From Burkholderiales bacterium (GTDB lineage: Bacteria; Pseudomonadota; Gammaproteobacteria; Burkholderiales; Burkholderiaceae_C), in the NCBI GenBank assembly GCA_016703325.1, contig JADJCH010000026.1:6990-70989 (forward strand): a DNA stretch of 64,000 bases. Direction: 5' to 3'. Every line of letters starts with the position of its first letter. The first letter of the stretch is position 1. This document shows positions 34,202-43,233 of the stretch, one piece after another. The notes under the pieces are model-generated. The model was not told the origin of the DNA. It did not search any database and saw nothing but the letters and a program-made list of their open reading frames with translations. The position numbers and the translations under genes were made by a program.

Positions 34202-34323
34202 AAATCCCCCCTCACCCCCCTTTTCCAAAGGGGGGAATAGGCAGGGACGGTGTCGTCGCAGATGCCCTCCCGACCGATCGAACCATTTCGCCCCCCTTTG
34301 AAAAAGGGGGGTTGGGGGGATTT
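34202..34323. repeat. REPIN-like palindromic element 2
   Basis: 122 bp with the same ends (AAATCCCCC, GGGGGGATTT) and inverted CCCCCTTT/AAAGGGGG hairpins as the element at 31281. It lies 20 bp before an isolated CRISPR repeat, the same spacing as element 1 to array 1. Confidence 0.8.
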
Positions 34324-34343
34324 CGGGCCATCCCCAGGCACCA

Positions 34344-34379
34344 TCCCTGACCGGCTGCAATTTCAGCCGTGGGGTGGGC
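34344..34379 (-). repeat. orphan degenerate CRISPR repeat
   Basis: Contains ACCGGCTGCAATTTCAGCC followed by GTGGGGTGGGC, matching the array 2 repeat except for the first bases and two changes near the end. It stands alone, separated from array 2 by the GNAT-DUF1778 module, and looks like the old trailer end of that array. Confidence 0.8.
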
Positions 34380-34406
34380 GCCGTCTGGCGCCGGCGGGCA
34401 AGCCGC

Positions 34407-34925
34407 TCACCACAGCGACAGGAACAGCTTCAGCGGTTGGTCGGTGGAAGGGATGAATCCATAGCGTTGGTAGAAGCGCGCGGCGGCTTCATTCTTGGCG
34501 TCCACGAACAACCCTGCGATGCCGACCGCCTGCGCGGCCGTGTGGGCACGGTTCACTGCATCGGCCAGCAACAACCGGCCCAAGCCTTGGCCCTGCATAT
34601 CGGATCGTGTGGCCAGGCGCCCGAGCCGAGTGACCGGGATCTGCCGCGGGTAGCGCTTGGCCTGCCGGGCAGGCAGGTCTTCGGTCAGCACAAACGCCGA
34701 GGTCAGGGCGTAGAAGCCCAGGATGCTGAGGGCCTGCACCGGGTAGCCGGACTCCGCCCATGACTGGACGGCCGATTCATCGGCGGGCACAGCGACGAAG
34801 CTGCGCGAGATCCCCTTGCCCTGATGCTGGAGCGCAGTCTGCTTCAGCCAGACGTCCAGAGCCTCGACGCCGCAGTCAAACCCGTTTCGGTCGTGGTGCC
34901 CAGTCAAGGGTTCCAGTCTGATCAT
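34407..34925 (-). CDS. GNAT toxin, TacT/AtaT-like
   Basis: 172-residue acetyltransferase of toxin-antitoxin type; relatives acetylate aminoacyl-tRNAs and block translation. The acetyl-CoA loop is MQGQGLGRLLLADAV; LGFYALTSAFVL, the Tyr in RFYQRYGFI and the N-terminal DCGVEALDVWL match the family. It overlaps the upstream DUF1778 antitoxin gene by 50 bases. The frame is intact although neighbours on the left are broken. Confidence 0.92.
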   Translation of the reverse strand: MIRLEPLTGHHDRNGFDCGVEALDVWLKQTALQHQGKGISRSFVAVPADESAVQSWAESGYPVQALSILGFYALTSAFVLTEDLPARQAKRYPRQIPVTRLGRLATRSDMQGQGLGRLLLADAVNRAHTAAQAVGIAGLFVDAKNEAAARFYQRYGFIPSTDQPLKLFLSLW

Positions 34926-35199
34926 GGCGTCGCGCCGCGTGGCTTTCGAGGGCCGCCTTCAATGCGGCGTTGGGTGGCAGCGGGTTGTCCAGTGCCGCGA
35001 GAAACGCCTCGGTGTCCCGGGTGGAAAGGCGGATGACGCGTTCCTGCTCGATGATGCGTTCGGCCTCGCGCAGGGCCGCCTGGACGACGAACTGGTTCAA
35101 GGTCGCGCCCGTCAGGCTGGCGGCCATCTCCAAGGTTTCCTGCACGGCCATCGGCACACGGGCCGTGATGCGGCCACGGTCAAGCGTTCCGGTTGTCAT
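34876..35199 (-). CDS. DUF1778 antitoxin, TacA-like
   Basis: 107 residues: an N-terminal ribbon-helix-helix DNA-binding domain (RITARVPMAVQETLEMAASLTGATLNQFVVQAALREAERII) and a C-terminal neutralising tail that contacts the GNAT toxin (LSTRDTEAFLAALDNPLPPNAALKAAL). It starts at ATG 35199. It should repress its own promoter, where an inverted repeat is present. Confidence 0.93.
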   Translation of the reverse strand: MTTGTLDRGRITARVPMAVQETLEMAASLTGATLNQFVVQAALREAERIIEQERVIRLSTRDTEAFLAALDNPLPPNAALKAALESHAARRHDQTGTLDWAPRPKRV

Positions 35200-35234
35200 G
35201 GGAGGGCTCCATCGGGTTCGATGGGCAAAGCCTA

Positions 35235-35269
35235 GCAGGCTGGTGCCAGGTTGTCACCAGCCAGCCTGC
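35235..35269 (-). promoter_or_regulatory. candidate operator/promoter of the GNAT-DUF1778 pair
   Basis: GCAGGCTGG (35235-35243) and CCAGCCTGC (35261-35269) form a perfect dyad 36 bp upstream of the antitoxin start. On the minus strand GTGACA and TAGGCT lie 17 bases apart within it, suggesting operator-promoter overlap. The rest of the 168-bp gap to array 2 shows nothing further. Confidence 0.5.
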
Positions 35270-35367
35270 GTTCCGGCGCGACACCCCGTCGCCCGGTCAC
35301 CGTGCTGGCGCTGGTCCCCCATCAGCTGCTGGAGCGTGCCTTTCAAGACACAGGCATCGCCCGGTGA

Positions 35368-36497
35368 CGGGGAACCGGCTGCAATTTCAGCCGTGTGGTG
35401 GCCGGGGAAGTGATTACGAGAATCCGCATGTGTGCTATGTCTTAACCGGCTGCAATTTCAGCCGTGTGGTGGCCGCGCTTGAGGACGTCTGGGTCAACGG
35501 CATCGGGTCTTAACCGGCTGCAATTCCAGCCGTGTGGTGGCCGTATGCAAATCGGAGCACACAAGAACAAAGAAAGTCTTAACCGGCTGCAATTCCAGCC
35601 GTGTGGTGGCCCGATCATCTACATGATAAGAGGTCTGTACATGTCTTAACCGGCTGCAATTCCAGCCGTGTGGTGGCCGGAGCTACCGGCGATGAGGTGG
35701 TAGTGATCAAGTCTAAACCGGCTGCAATTCCAGCCGTGTGGTGGCCTGTGGAACACCACGGGGAACCTGTTCGTGGTGTCTAAACCGGCTGCAATTCCAG
35801 CCGTGTGGTGGCCGAAAAAGGGCCGGGTACACGCTCGTTGAGGAGTCTAAACCGGCTGCAATTCCAGCCGTGTGGTGGCCCAAGCCCTTGCGGTGCTCGA
35901 AGAAACTTCGGTTGTCTAAACCGGCTGCAATTCCAGCCGTGTGGTGGCCACAACATTCCGTGGTTGTACGCGTGGCGGTAAAGTCTAAACCGGCTGCAAT
36001 TCCAGCCGTGTGGTGGCCAATACCGGCAAGGAGGTGATCACTGTGCGGAACAAAGTCTAAACCGGCTGCAATTCCAGCCGTGTGGTGGCCGGGGGCGGAT
36101 CGGTCTTGATCAAGATCGGGGAGTCTAAACCGGCTGCAATTCCAGCCGTGTGGTGGCCCCAACTTGGTGTGCCAGCGGCGACGCTGTACGTCTAAACCGG
36201 CTGCAATTCCAGCCGTGTGGTGGCCGCAGGAATGGTCGTCCACGAGGATTCCAAAGAGTCTAAACCGGCTGCAATTCCAGCCGTGTGGTGGCCGCCAACG
36301 CCGCGATTCAAGCTGTGTGGCAAGCGTCTAAACCGGCTGCAATTCCAGCCGTGTGGTGGCCACTCGTCGCGGTTTTTTCGGCCATGCACTTTCGTCTAAA
36401 CCGGCTGCAATTCCAGCCGTGTGGTGGCCTCTGATCGATCGGCCTGCACACCCGCCACCTGGTCTAAACCGGCTGCAATTCCAGCCGTGTGGTGGCC
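35368..36497 (-). CRISPR. CRISPR array 2, 17 repeats, 16 spacers
   Basis: 36-bp repeats start at 35368, 35439, 35507, 35576, 35643, 35711, 35778, 35845, 35914, 35983, 36055, 36123, 36190, 36258, 36326, 36394 and 36462. Spacers are 31-36 bp. The consensus begins GTCTAAACCGGCTGC and ends GTGTGGTGGCC. Left-hand repeats drift (CTTAACC and AATTTC variants, first repeat worst), right-hand ones are uniform, so the leader end is on the right and crRNAs come from the minus strand. Short repeat-derived open frames here are artefacts. Confidence 0.99.
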
Positions 36498-36690
36498 CCC
36501 CCCTCCCTGGGAAGCGAGCATTGGCGCGGCTTGCAGAGGCGAAATCGGCGCTCAGCGATAACACTGCTGATGTCGTGGTCAATTTCGGCCTCCAAACGCC
36601 ACTTTTGTCAATGGAATCAACCATGGGCGCTCGATTGTTCAAGCGCTGACGCAAGAGTAGCCTACAAGCTGTTGAATTGTCAAAGAGCAG
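36498..36690 (-). promoter_or_regulatory. leader of CRISPR array 2
   Basis: Close copy of leader 1 for about 150 bp. On the minus strand TTGACA (36683-36678) and TACTCT (36659-36654) are 18 bases apart, a plausible promoter driving leftward transcription. It lies just downstream of the RAMP-fusion gene. Confidence 0.85.
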
Positions 36691-36766
36691 CAGGTGCGGC
36701 GAACCGCGCCTGGTTCGGGGGCGGTGACCGGCCGACGGGGGCCGGTGCCGTGCCCCGGTGATGCGA

Positions 36767-39700
36767 TCAGCGGGTGCGCGGCTTGCGGCTCAGGCCGCGC
36801 AGGCCGGGGCTGGTGGCGTGCAGGGTCTCCAGGCTTTGGCGGGTGGTGCGAGGAAACTCGGCGGTGACTCTGTCATTGTCGACGAACCATTCGTAGTTTT
36901 TGGTTTCAGCGTCTGCGCCGGGCTTGGGTGGGTGGTTTTGTGGATAGTGCACAGGGTACCTGACCTGGCCGGGGTCGCCGATGAGTTGTAGTGCGCGCAC
37001 CACCGCGGGATCGGTTTTCTGCAGGCGCGTCATGTGGGTTTGGGCGCAGGAATGCGCCACGGTGGTTGAATCTCCGGCCATTGACGGGCTGGCCGGTGCT
37101 GAAAAGTCGGTCTGCCGGTAGCGTGTCGCGCGGTCCGTGAGCTTCAGCCCGGTGAACTGAATTTTCACGCTGCCCAGCCCGATGGGTTTGCCCATGCCGA
37201 TCTTGTGCTCGAAATTTTCGGTCGGGTGCAGCGCGGCACAGAGGCTTTCCAGCTCCGCGCCGCTGAGGTTGGCGAAGCGCACGGAAAAATCAAAGCCGTT
37301 GCCGGCGGACAGTGGGGTGATGCGCACCTTCTGTTCGACGGTTTGTGGATCCGCCGGGTGATGGCTGGCCCATGGCGGGCGGCCCGCCGGGTCGGGTTGG
37401 CCGAGGCTGTTGAGCGGCCGGACCCGCCGGTCGGCGTCGCGCAGGGCATGCAGGTAGGCCTTGCGGCCCTGCCATTGGTGGTCCTGGGGCTTGAACCAGA
37501 GCTCAGCCTTGGTGGGGGCTGCGGTTGCACCGGCGGGGTTGCCGCGGCGGCGGAAGTACATCGCCGGAGACGGCGGCTTGGGGCTGGAGAGGATCTTCAG
37601 CGTGACCTCCGGTTCGCAGCGCGGGGCCCTGCCGTCTGACGGAAGGGCGGCCGTGAAGCGGAGCTTGCCCATCCTGGCGAGGATGGGGTTGTGGTCGGAC
37701 GCATTTCCCGGTGGCAGGCGCTGAGCATCGCTGCGCAGGGGCCGCAGCTGCACGGTGCCGAAGAGCAGTTCGCTGGGGGAGAGGCGCTCCACGGGGCGAG
37801 TCGGGTCACTGAGCAGGGGGGCGTCTGCGCGGGCACCGTTCGTCTGGGCCAGGAACTCGGCGGTGGAGTGCTCCAGCGACCGGCGCCAGAGGTTGGAGTA
37901 GCTGATTTCGGCGATGCTCAGCCCACCGGTGGCAGGTCGGAAGTAGACGAGGTCGTTGTGCTTGGGCCGCAGTGCGCGGTGCGCGTTGCGGCGTTCCAGC
38001 CCACCGTAAATCACCGCCGGTGTGCCATCGTTGCGGCGCTGGCCCAGCGGGTGGTAGGGCCGGATGTGTTCGGGCTTCAGGTTTGCTTCCTTGTCCTGGG
38101 TAGCGGTCATCGCGTCGGCGATCTGACAGAACCGGGTGACGACGTCCTCGGGCACGGGAAGGATGTGAAAGCGGTCGATCAGTTCCTTGTCCGTCACCGC
38201 GCGGTTTTCGGTGGCAGCGCTGGCCAGGTAGGCCTGGGCTTCTGCCCGCACTTGCTCCTGCTTGGTCGAAAAGGGAACAAACACCTCATGTCGGCGACCA
38301 TCGGTCTCCTCCTTGCCAGTGGGCAGGTCACGGCCTTCGGCACGCATGATGCGCAGGAGCCCGCGCTGGTGACCGGCCGGGATCTTTCCGCCTGGCAAAT
38401 CAGTCGGGAGCAGGACGGGGTCGCCCGGGAGCCGGCGCACGCCGAGCAACAGCCGGCCCTTCTCCTTCAGGTGCAGGGCATCGACCTCCTGCTTGACCGT
38501 GAAATGCAGGCAGGGCACATCGTTGTCGGGCTCGATCCTGGCACTGAGACGGTCCTGCATCACTGCGGTAAGCAGCCTGTCGTGCGGGCCAGACGTACCG
38601 GCCGCTTGGCCCGCACTCGGGCCGCTCTCGGGAAGGAATCGGCTAAGGTCGGTGGAGCGGTTGGCGAAGAGTGATTTGAGCGGGGCAGCTTGGCCGATCT
38701 GGACCAGCGCCCGATAGTCGGGGTGAATGGGCAGCCGGATGTCGCCATGGCGGTCCCCCCAGGGAAGCTGAACGGGGGGCAAGGCCAACATTTGCAGCCA
38801 CAGGCCCGGGCGACCCTCCAGACGGATCAGGCGACCGAGGGCGCCGGGCGAGCCGGCCGTCTTGTCCATCTGCTGCATGTCGGTCACCCAACGCACCGAG
38901 TCCTGCCGGTCCGTGGCCGCCCGCAGCCGCGACGCCGTCAGCGACTCGTGCAGGCTGCTCAGCAGCCCGCGCAGGCTGGTGGCGGGGATGGCGAGTTGGC
39001 CGCCGAGGCGGTACGCTGCCTTGAGTGCGGGTGTGTTGGGCTTCTGCAGCGCCGCGTCGGCATCGTCGGCCCCGAAGAACACCGGTGTGGTGGTGGTCAG
39101 CCGGCAGCGCAACTCGCCGTGCAGGGCATCGGCGGCATAGCGAGCGTGGCTGTGGTGGGCGGCGCGGCCCTCGCGCAGGGCGTCGGCATCGACCCAGGGC
39201 AGGTGCGGGTCGTCTGGCCGCGGGGTGGGGAAGGGGATGAGGACGTAGGGGTTGTGGAAGCGGTCCGGCTCGGCCTCGGCGGCCCCAGCGGGTGGAAGCG
39301 GCAGGGCTGGGGTTTCCGGGGGCGTCGGCGCTGCCTGGGCTGCAGCCGCGGCGAGGTCGGCGCCCGGCAGGGTGTCGGGCGCCGGTGGCAGCGCGGCGGC
39401 CCAGGCGGCCAGCGCCTCGGGCAGGGTGGGCAGGCCGCTGCCGTGCGGCAGGTGGGCCGGGCCGCTCTGCAGCGCCCGGGCCAGGCGGGCGGCGCAGTCG
39501 CTGGTGGACTGGCCCCAGCCTTTGGAGGCACCGTAGCCCAGCGGGATGTCGCCGTCGTCCAGGTCGCGCAGCACATGGGCGAGCAGGCCGAGCGCCCGGG
39601 CGCTGCTGCCGGGGCAGCGGGCCTCGACACGGGCCAGGCGCTGCAGGTCCAGCTCCAGCCGGCCGGTGAGGGTAGGGCAGTCCAGCACCTGGACGGCGAA

Positions 39701-41290
39701 TTTGGCGCTGTCCTTGCCGCCGCCGGTGAGGCGGTCGATGGCCAGCAGGTGCTGCACGGGGGTGGCGCAGCCCTGTTCGTCGACGAAGTCGCTGCAGCGC
39801 AGCAGGGCGCGCCAGCCGGGGGCGCCGAAGAGCAGGGTGGCCAGGTCGAGTTCGTCGCGGCCGAGGCGGTGGGCCAGGTCGGCCAGGCCATTCACGCCGG
39901 GCACCTCATAACCGGCCGCAGCGGGTTGGCCCACCGTGCGCAGGATGCGTTCGGCCTGCGCCCGCAGGGCGCCGTGCAGGCTGTGCGCGGGCAGCAGGCC
40001 GCGGCCCTGGTGGTCGCGGCGGGGCAGGCCGTCGGGTTCGCCGCTGCCGGCCTTCTTGCGGCTGTTGGCCTGGTAGACCAGGAAGGGGCTGTGGAAGCGC
40101 AGCCGCAGGCCGGGCAGGCTCAGCCAGGCGCCGCTCGGCAGACTCAGTGCAGCGGCGCGCAGGCGCGTTTGCACAGGGGCCAGGCCGGGGTGGCTCCAGA
40201 GGTTGTGGGGTTGCAGGCCGCTGCCGGTCGGCCATGGGGCGGCGGTTGGCGCGGGCGGGGCTGCCTTGGAGGTCGCCGGGATCCCGGCCAGGGTCCCGGC
40301 CTGGGTACGGGCATGTGTGTGGGCCTGGGCGGCCAGGTCAACGCGCTGGCCGGGGCGGGGCCTGGCGGGTGATGCACTGGATGCGGCCGGCGCGGCGGGC
40401 GGTGGCGCGGCGGCTTTCCCAGTGAGCTGCGCCCAAAGTGCCGCTGCACTGTCGATGCGCTGCACCTGGGCTGCGGACCAGCCGATGCGCCCCTGGTCGG
40501 CCGCCTGGCCGGCGCCCAGGCGCAGGGGGCTGGCGTCGTCCCCGGCCAGGGCCAGCAGGCCGAGCAGGGTGGTGATGTCGTCCTCAGTCAGCCCGGCACC
40601 GCGGGCGGCATTCAAACTGAAACTGCACACCCGGCGGCAGCACGGATTGCAGGTAGAGGCGCTGGTGTTCGGCCGCGCCGCTGTGGCGGTGCGGCTGACG
40701 TGGGGCAGGTGGGCGACGTGGGGATGCCCTCGGTGGCGAAATCCGGCAGCGGGCTGTCCGGGGGGGCAGGCTGGTGGGGTCGGCGTAGAGGGTGACGAGC
40801 TCGACCAGCCCGGCGCGGGTGGAGGCGGCAGCGGCACCGGCAGCCTGGACGCCGCCAACATCACCTCTTCGGCGCCGAACAGGCGGGCCTGCAGGTCCTG
40901 CGGCAGCCCGGCGCGGCGGGCCAGTGCGGCCAGCGCGCCCTTGAAGCTGCTGGCGGGGATGCAGGGGCGGCCTCGATGGTCCCGGGCCACGGCGGCGACG
41001 TGGCGGTCCGTGTGGGCCTCGGTGTCGCCGGCGGCACCGGGTGCGGCAGCGGGTGCGGCGTCCCGGCCGGGGCGATCGGGCAGGGTGATGGCGTCGTCCC
41101 GCCCGCTGCCCAGGTGCAGCGGCGTGCGCAGGGTGATGCGGCCGCTCAGCCGCCAGAGGGGGAAGAGGCCGTCGCGCTGCACGCGGGCGGGTGCTGCGCG
41201 GATGCCGGCAGGGGTGGCGACGATGGCGGCGGACGCGTCCGCGGGGGCGGCTGTGGCGGCTGGAGTGGTGGGATCCGTGGCGCGGGTCAT
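36767..41290 (-). CDS. triple RAMP (Cas7-Cas7-TIGR03986-like) fusion protein
   Basis: A single 1,507-codon frame. Three modules each show the RAMP signature pair. Module 1 (about 45-290): LHLGSGRDD, IPASSFKGALAAL, glycine loop LRLGAGQAADQGRIGW. Module 2 (about 370-640): LPAHSLHGALRAQ, DRLTGGGKDSAKF, glycine loop GYGASKGWGQST. Module 3 (about 715-1507, TIGR03986-like): RFHNPYVLIPFP, VFFGADDADAAL, IPATSLRGLLSSL, glycine loop GMGKPIGLGSVKI. Pro/Ala-rich linkers join them. It should form the crRNA-binding backbone of a type III complex. Within module 1, about 40615-40850, homology to Cas7 jumps between three frames (for example VELVTLYADPTSL and GAAEHQRLYLQSVLPPG lie out of frame), implying several indels that happen not to create stops. 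Start at ATG 41290. Confidence 0.85.
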   Translation of the reverse strand: MTRATDPTTPAATAAPADASAAIVATPAGIRAAPARVQRDGLFPLWRLSGRITLRTPLHLGSGRDDAITLPDRPGRDAAPAAAPGAAGDTEAHTDRHVAAVARDHRGRPCIPASSFKGALAALARRAGLPQDLQARLFGAEEVMLAASRLPVPLPPPPAPGWSSSSPSTPTPPACPPGQPAAGFRHRGHPHVAHLPHVSRTATAARPNTSASTCNPCCRRVCSFSLNAARGAGLTEDDITTLLGLLALAGDDASPLRLGAGQAADQGRIGWSAAQVQRIDSAAALWAQLTGKAAAPPPAAPAASSASPARPRPGQRVDLAAQAHTHARTQAGTLAGIPATSKAAPPAPTAAPWPTGSGLQPHNLWSHPGLAPVQTRLRAAALSLPSGAWLSLPGLRLRFHSPFLVYQANSRKKAGSGEPDGLPRRDHQGRGLLPAHSLHGALRAQAERILRTVGQPAAAGYEVPGVNGLADLAHRLGRDELDLATLLFGAPGWRALLRCSDFVDEQGCATPVQHLLAIDRLTGGGKDSAKFAVQVLDCPTLTGRLELDLQRLARVEARCPGSSARALGLLAHVLRDLDDGDIPLGYGASKGWGQSTSDCAARLARALQSGPAHLPHGSGLPTLPEALAAWAAALPPAPDTLPGADLAAAAAQAAPTPPETPALPLPPAGAAEAEPDRFHNPYVLIPFPTPRPDDPHLPWVDADALREGRAAHHSHARYAADALHGELRCRLTTTTPVFFGADDADAALQKPNTPALKAAYRLGGQLAIPATSLRGLLSSLHESLTASRLRAATDRQDSVRWVTDMQQMDKTAGSPGALGRLIRLEGRPGLWLQMLALPPVQLPWGDRHGDIRLPIHPDYRALVQIGQAAPLKSLFANRSTDLSRFLPESGPSAGQAAGTSGPHDRLLTAVMQDRLSARIEPDNDVPCLHFTVKQEVDALHLKEKGRLLLGVRRLPGDPVLLPTDLPGGKIPAGHQRGLLRIMRAEGRDLPTGKEETDGRRHEVFVPFSTKQEQVRAEAQAYLASAATENRAVTDKELIDRFHILPVPEDVVTRFCQIADAMTATQDKEANLKPEHIRPYHPLGQRRNDGTPAVIYGGLERRNAHRALRPKHNDLVYFRPATGGLSIAEISYSNLWRRSLEHSTAEFLAQTNGARADAPLLSDPTRPVERLSPSELLFGTVQLRPLRSDAQRLPPGNASDHNPILARMGKLRFTAALPSDGRAPRCEPEVTLKILSSPKPPSPAMYFRRRGNPAGATAAPTKAELWFKPQDHQWQGRKAYLHALRDADRRVRPLNSLGQPDPAGRPPWASHHPADPQTVEQKVRITPLSAGNGFDFSVRFANLSGAELESLCAALHPTENFEHKIGMGKPIGLGSVKIQFTGLKLTDRATRYRQTDFSAPASPSMAGDSTTVAHSCAQTHMTRLQKTDPAVVRALQLIGDPGQVRYPVHYPQNHPPKPGADAETKNYEWFVDNDRVTAEFPRTTRQSLETLHATSPGLRGLSRKPRTR

Positions 41291-41317
41291 GGTGGGCGGT
41301 CCTTGCTCGGCTCCGGG

Positions 41318-43233
41318 TCAGGAGGTTGGGGGTGGCCGTGCTGGGGCCGAGGGCGACTTCGCCGTACCCCAGGCTGGGCAGGTAGGGTGGTCGGTCCAGT
41401 GGCCGCCGTGTTCGGCCACCACGGCGGCGCTCAGGCCCAGGCCCTGGCGCCGCCAGGCCTGCAACTGCGCGCGGGCGGCCGCCACATCGGGCCCGACGGT
41501 GAAGACGAAGACGCTGCCCGCCTCGGTCAACACCAGGGGGCGGTAGCGGGGCTGGCCGTCGGCGGGGAGCCCGCGTCGGCCGTGCAGCCAGGAGCCGCCG
41601 ACCAGGCGCTGGGTGGCGAAGAAGTGGCTGAGGGTGAGGGCAGGGGCCTGTGGCGGCTGCGCTCCCTGCTGCAGGGCATCGAAGGCGGCGCGGTAGACCG
41701 CGGTCAGGTCGGCCTGCGGCGCTGCTGCGCCTCCCGGCACGGCCACGGCGCTGAGGGGGAACAGCAGCGCATCGCTGGCCAGCAGCAGCGGCAGGCGGTC
41801 GCCCGGGCGCAGCAGGTTCACATCCCGTTCGGCCCAGACGGGGCGGTGGCCTGCGTCGCCGTCCGCCAGTGCGCGGACCTGCACCCGGGCATCGGTTTTG
41901 CCCAGCGGCGCCAGGCCGTGGGCCAGCAGTTCCTCCAGCTCGGCCCAGGCGCGGCGGCGTTCGCCGTCGTCGGGCAGGGTGCCGAGGTCCAGGTCGAACA
42001 GCCAGCGGGTGAGCGGCCGGCCGGCGGCGTCCTGTGGGGCCATTTGGCACTGGTAGGCGAACAGGGCACCGCCCTCCTCGGTGACGCGGGCCTGGCCGCG
42101 GCCGTCGATGGCGGTGCGCACACGCAGGTAGGGATGGGTTTCGCCCCAGCCCTGTTTGGCGCGGGCCAGGGTGAAGTCCCCGTCCTTCCAGTCGGTCTGG
42201 AAGGCGATGACGCCGGGGGCCCCCGGTGGGGTGGGCGGCGGCTCGGCGTGCCGCCAGGCGTCGCGGATCTCGCGGTGGTCCGGGCTGATTTTGACGCTCA
42301 CCAGCGACTGGGGCAGCGGCAGCGGCCGGCCACCGGTGAACGGGGCCGGCAGGGCCTGGCTGCAGCGGAGGGTGTCGAAGTGGCGGGCCAGCGTGCTGCG
42401 CCCGGCCAGGTCGGCCAGCGTGGCCACGCCGTGTCGCTGGCAGAGCTGGGTGGCCAGGGCACCGAGCAGGGCGGCACCGGGAATCACCTCGCCGGACTCG
42501 AAGACGTTGCCGCGCCGGCTGCGGGTGGACACACACAGCGGCTCGCTGCTGAGGAGGGCGAAGCGGCGGCTTGATGCTGCTGCCGCTGCCACTGCCGGTT
42601 GCGGCGCAGCGGCCCGCTGCGTCGCAACCGGCAGCCGTTGCGCCGACACCTCCACCTCCAGCAGCCGGCCGAACCCGACGTTGCGCCAGGCGCCCAGCTG
42701 GGTCTGCAGCAGCAGCGCAGCGCGGATCTGCAGGCAGAGTGCGTCGATTTCGGTGGGCAGGGCCCAGGTGGTCCAGCGGCCGGCAAAGCGCAGTGCGGCA
42801 CCCGGGGCGGCCACCTGCTCCACCTGCAGCAGGGCGCCCGCCGCGACGCTGCCGGTGTCGGCATCGATGCGCACCCGGGCGGCGTCCAGGTCATGGCAGG
42901 GTGCGGCGGGGTCGAAGGGCTGGCCCTCCACCGTCGTGAGCCGCAGGTCGGCGCTGAGCAGCCGAACCCGCTGAGCGCCGTCCTGCACGCCGAAGCGGGG
43001 CGGCCGAACCAGCGGTCGGCATCGGCCCCGCCGAGTTCGGCACCGTGGGCAGTCCAGGCTTCTGCGATGCGCCCGGCCAGCAGGCTGCCGGGCAGCACCG
43101 GCCGGCCCTGGGGGTCGGTGAGCAGGGTGGCGTGCAGCCCGAATCGGCCGGGGTCGTTGCCGTGCACCAGGTACGGTGCGGCCAGGGTGACGGCCAGGTC
43201 GATGCCGTAGAGGGAACGGTCGGTGGTGTTCAT
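41318..43233 (-). pseudogene. csx10: Csx10-like RAMP (Cas5-type) gene with frameshifts
   Basis: The protein starts MNTTDRSLYGIDLAVTLAAPYLV at 43233 and has LPGSLLAGRIAEAW. After one base slip at about 42998-43010 it continues in the next frame: RFGVQDGAQRVRLLSADL, NVGFGRLLEVEV, RGNVFESGEVIPGAALLGAL, and SWLHGRRGLP...EAGSVFVF. A second slip near 41390 is suggested because the family-like ending YLPSLGYGEVAL lies out of frame with the stop at 41318. Csx10 is the Cas5-like subunit of III-D-type effectors. It overlaps the cas10 stop by ATGA. Confidence 0.8.

Noticed and set aside
34153..34360. Extending the DUF559 frame upstream to 34360
   Set aside because: That stretch is translated REPIN sequence; the domain starts at the ATG at 34152.
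35738..36649. Open frames with a repeated KPAAIPAVWWP-like peptide
   Set aside because: The peptide is the translated CRISPR repeat; not a repeat protein.
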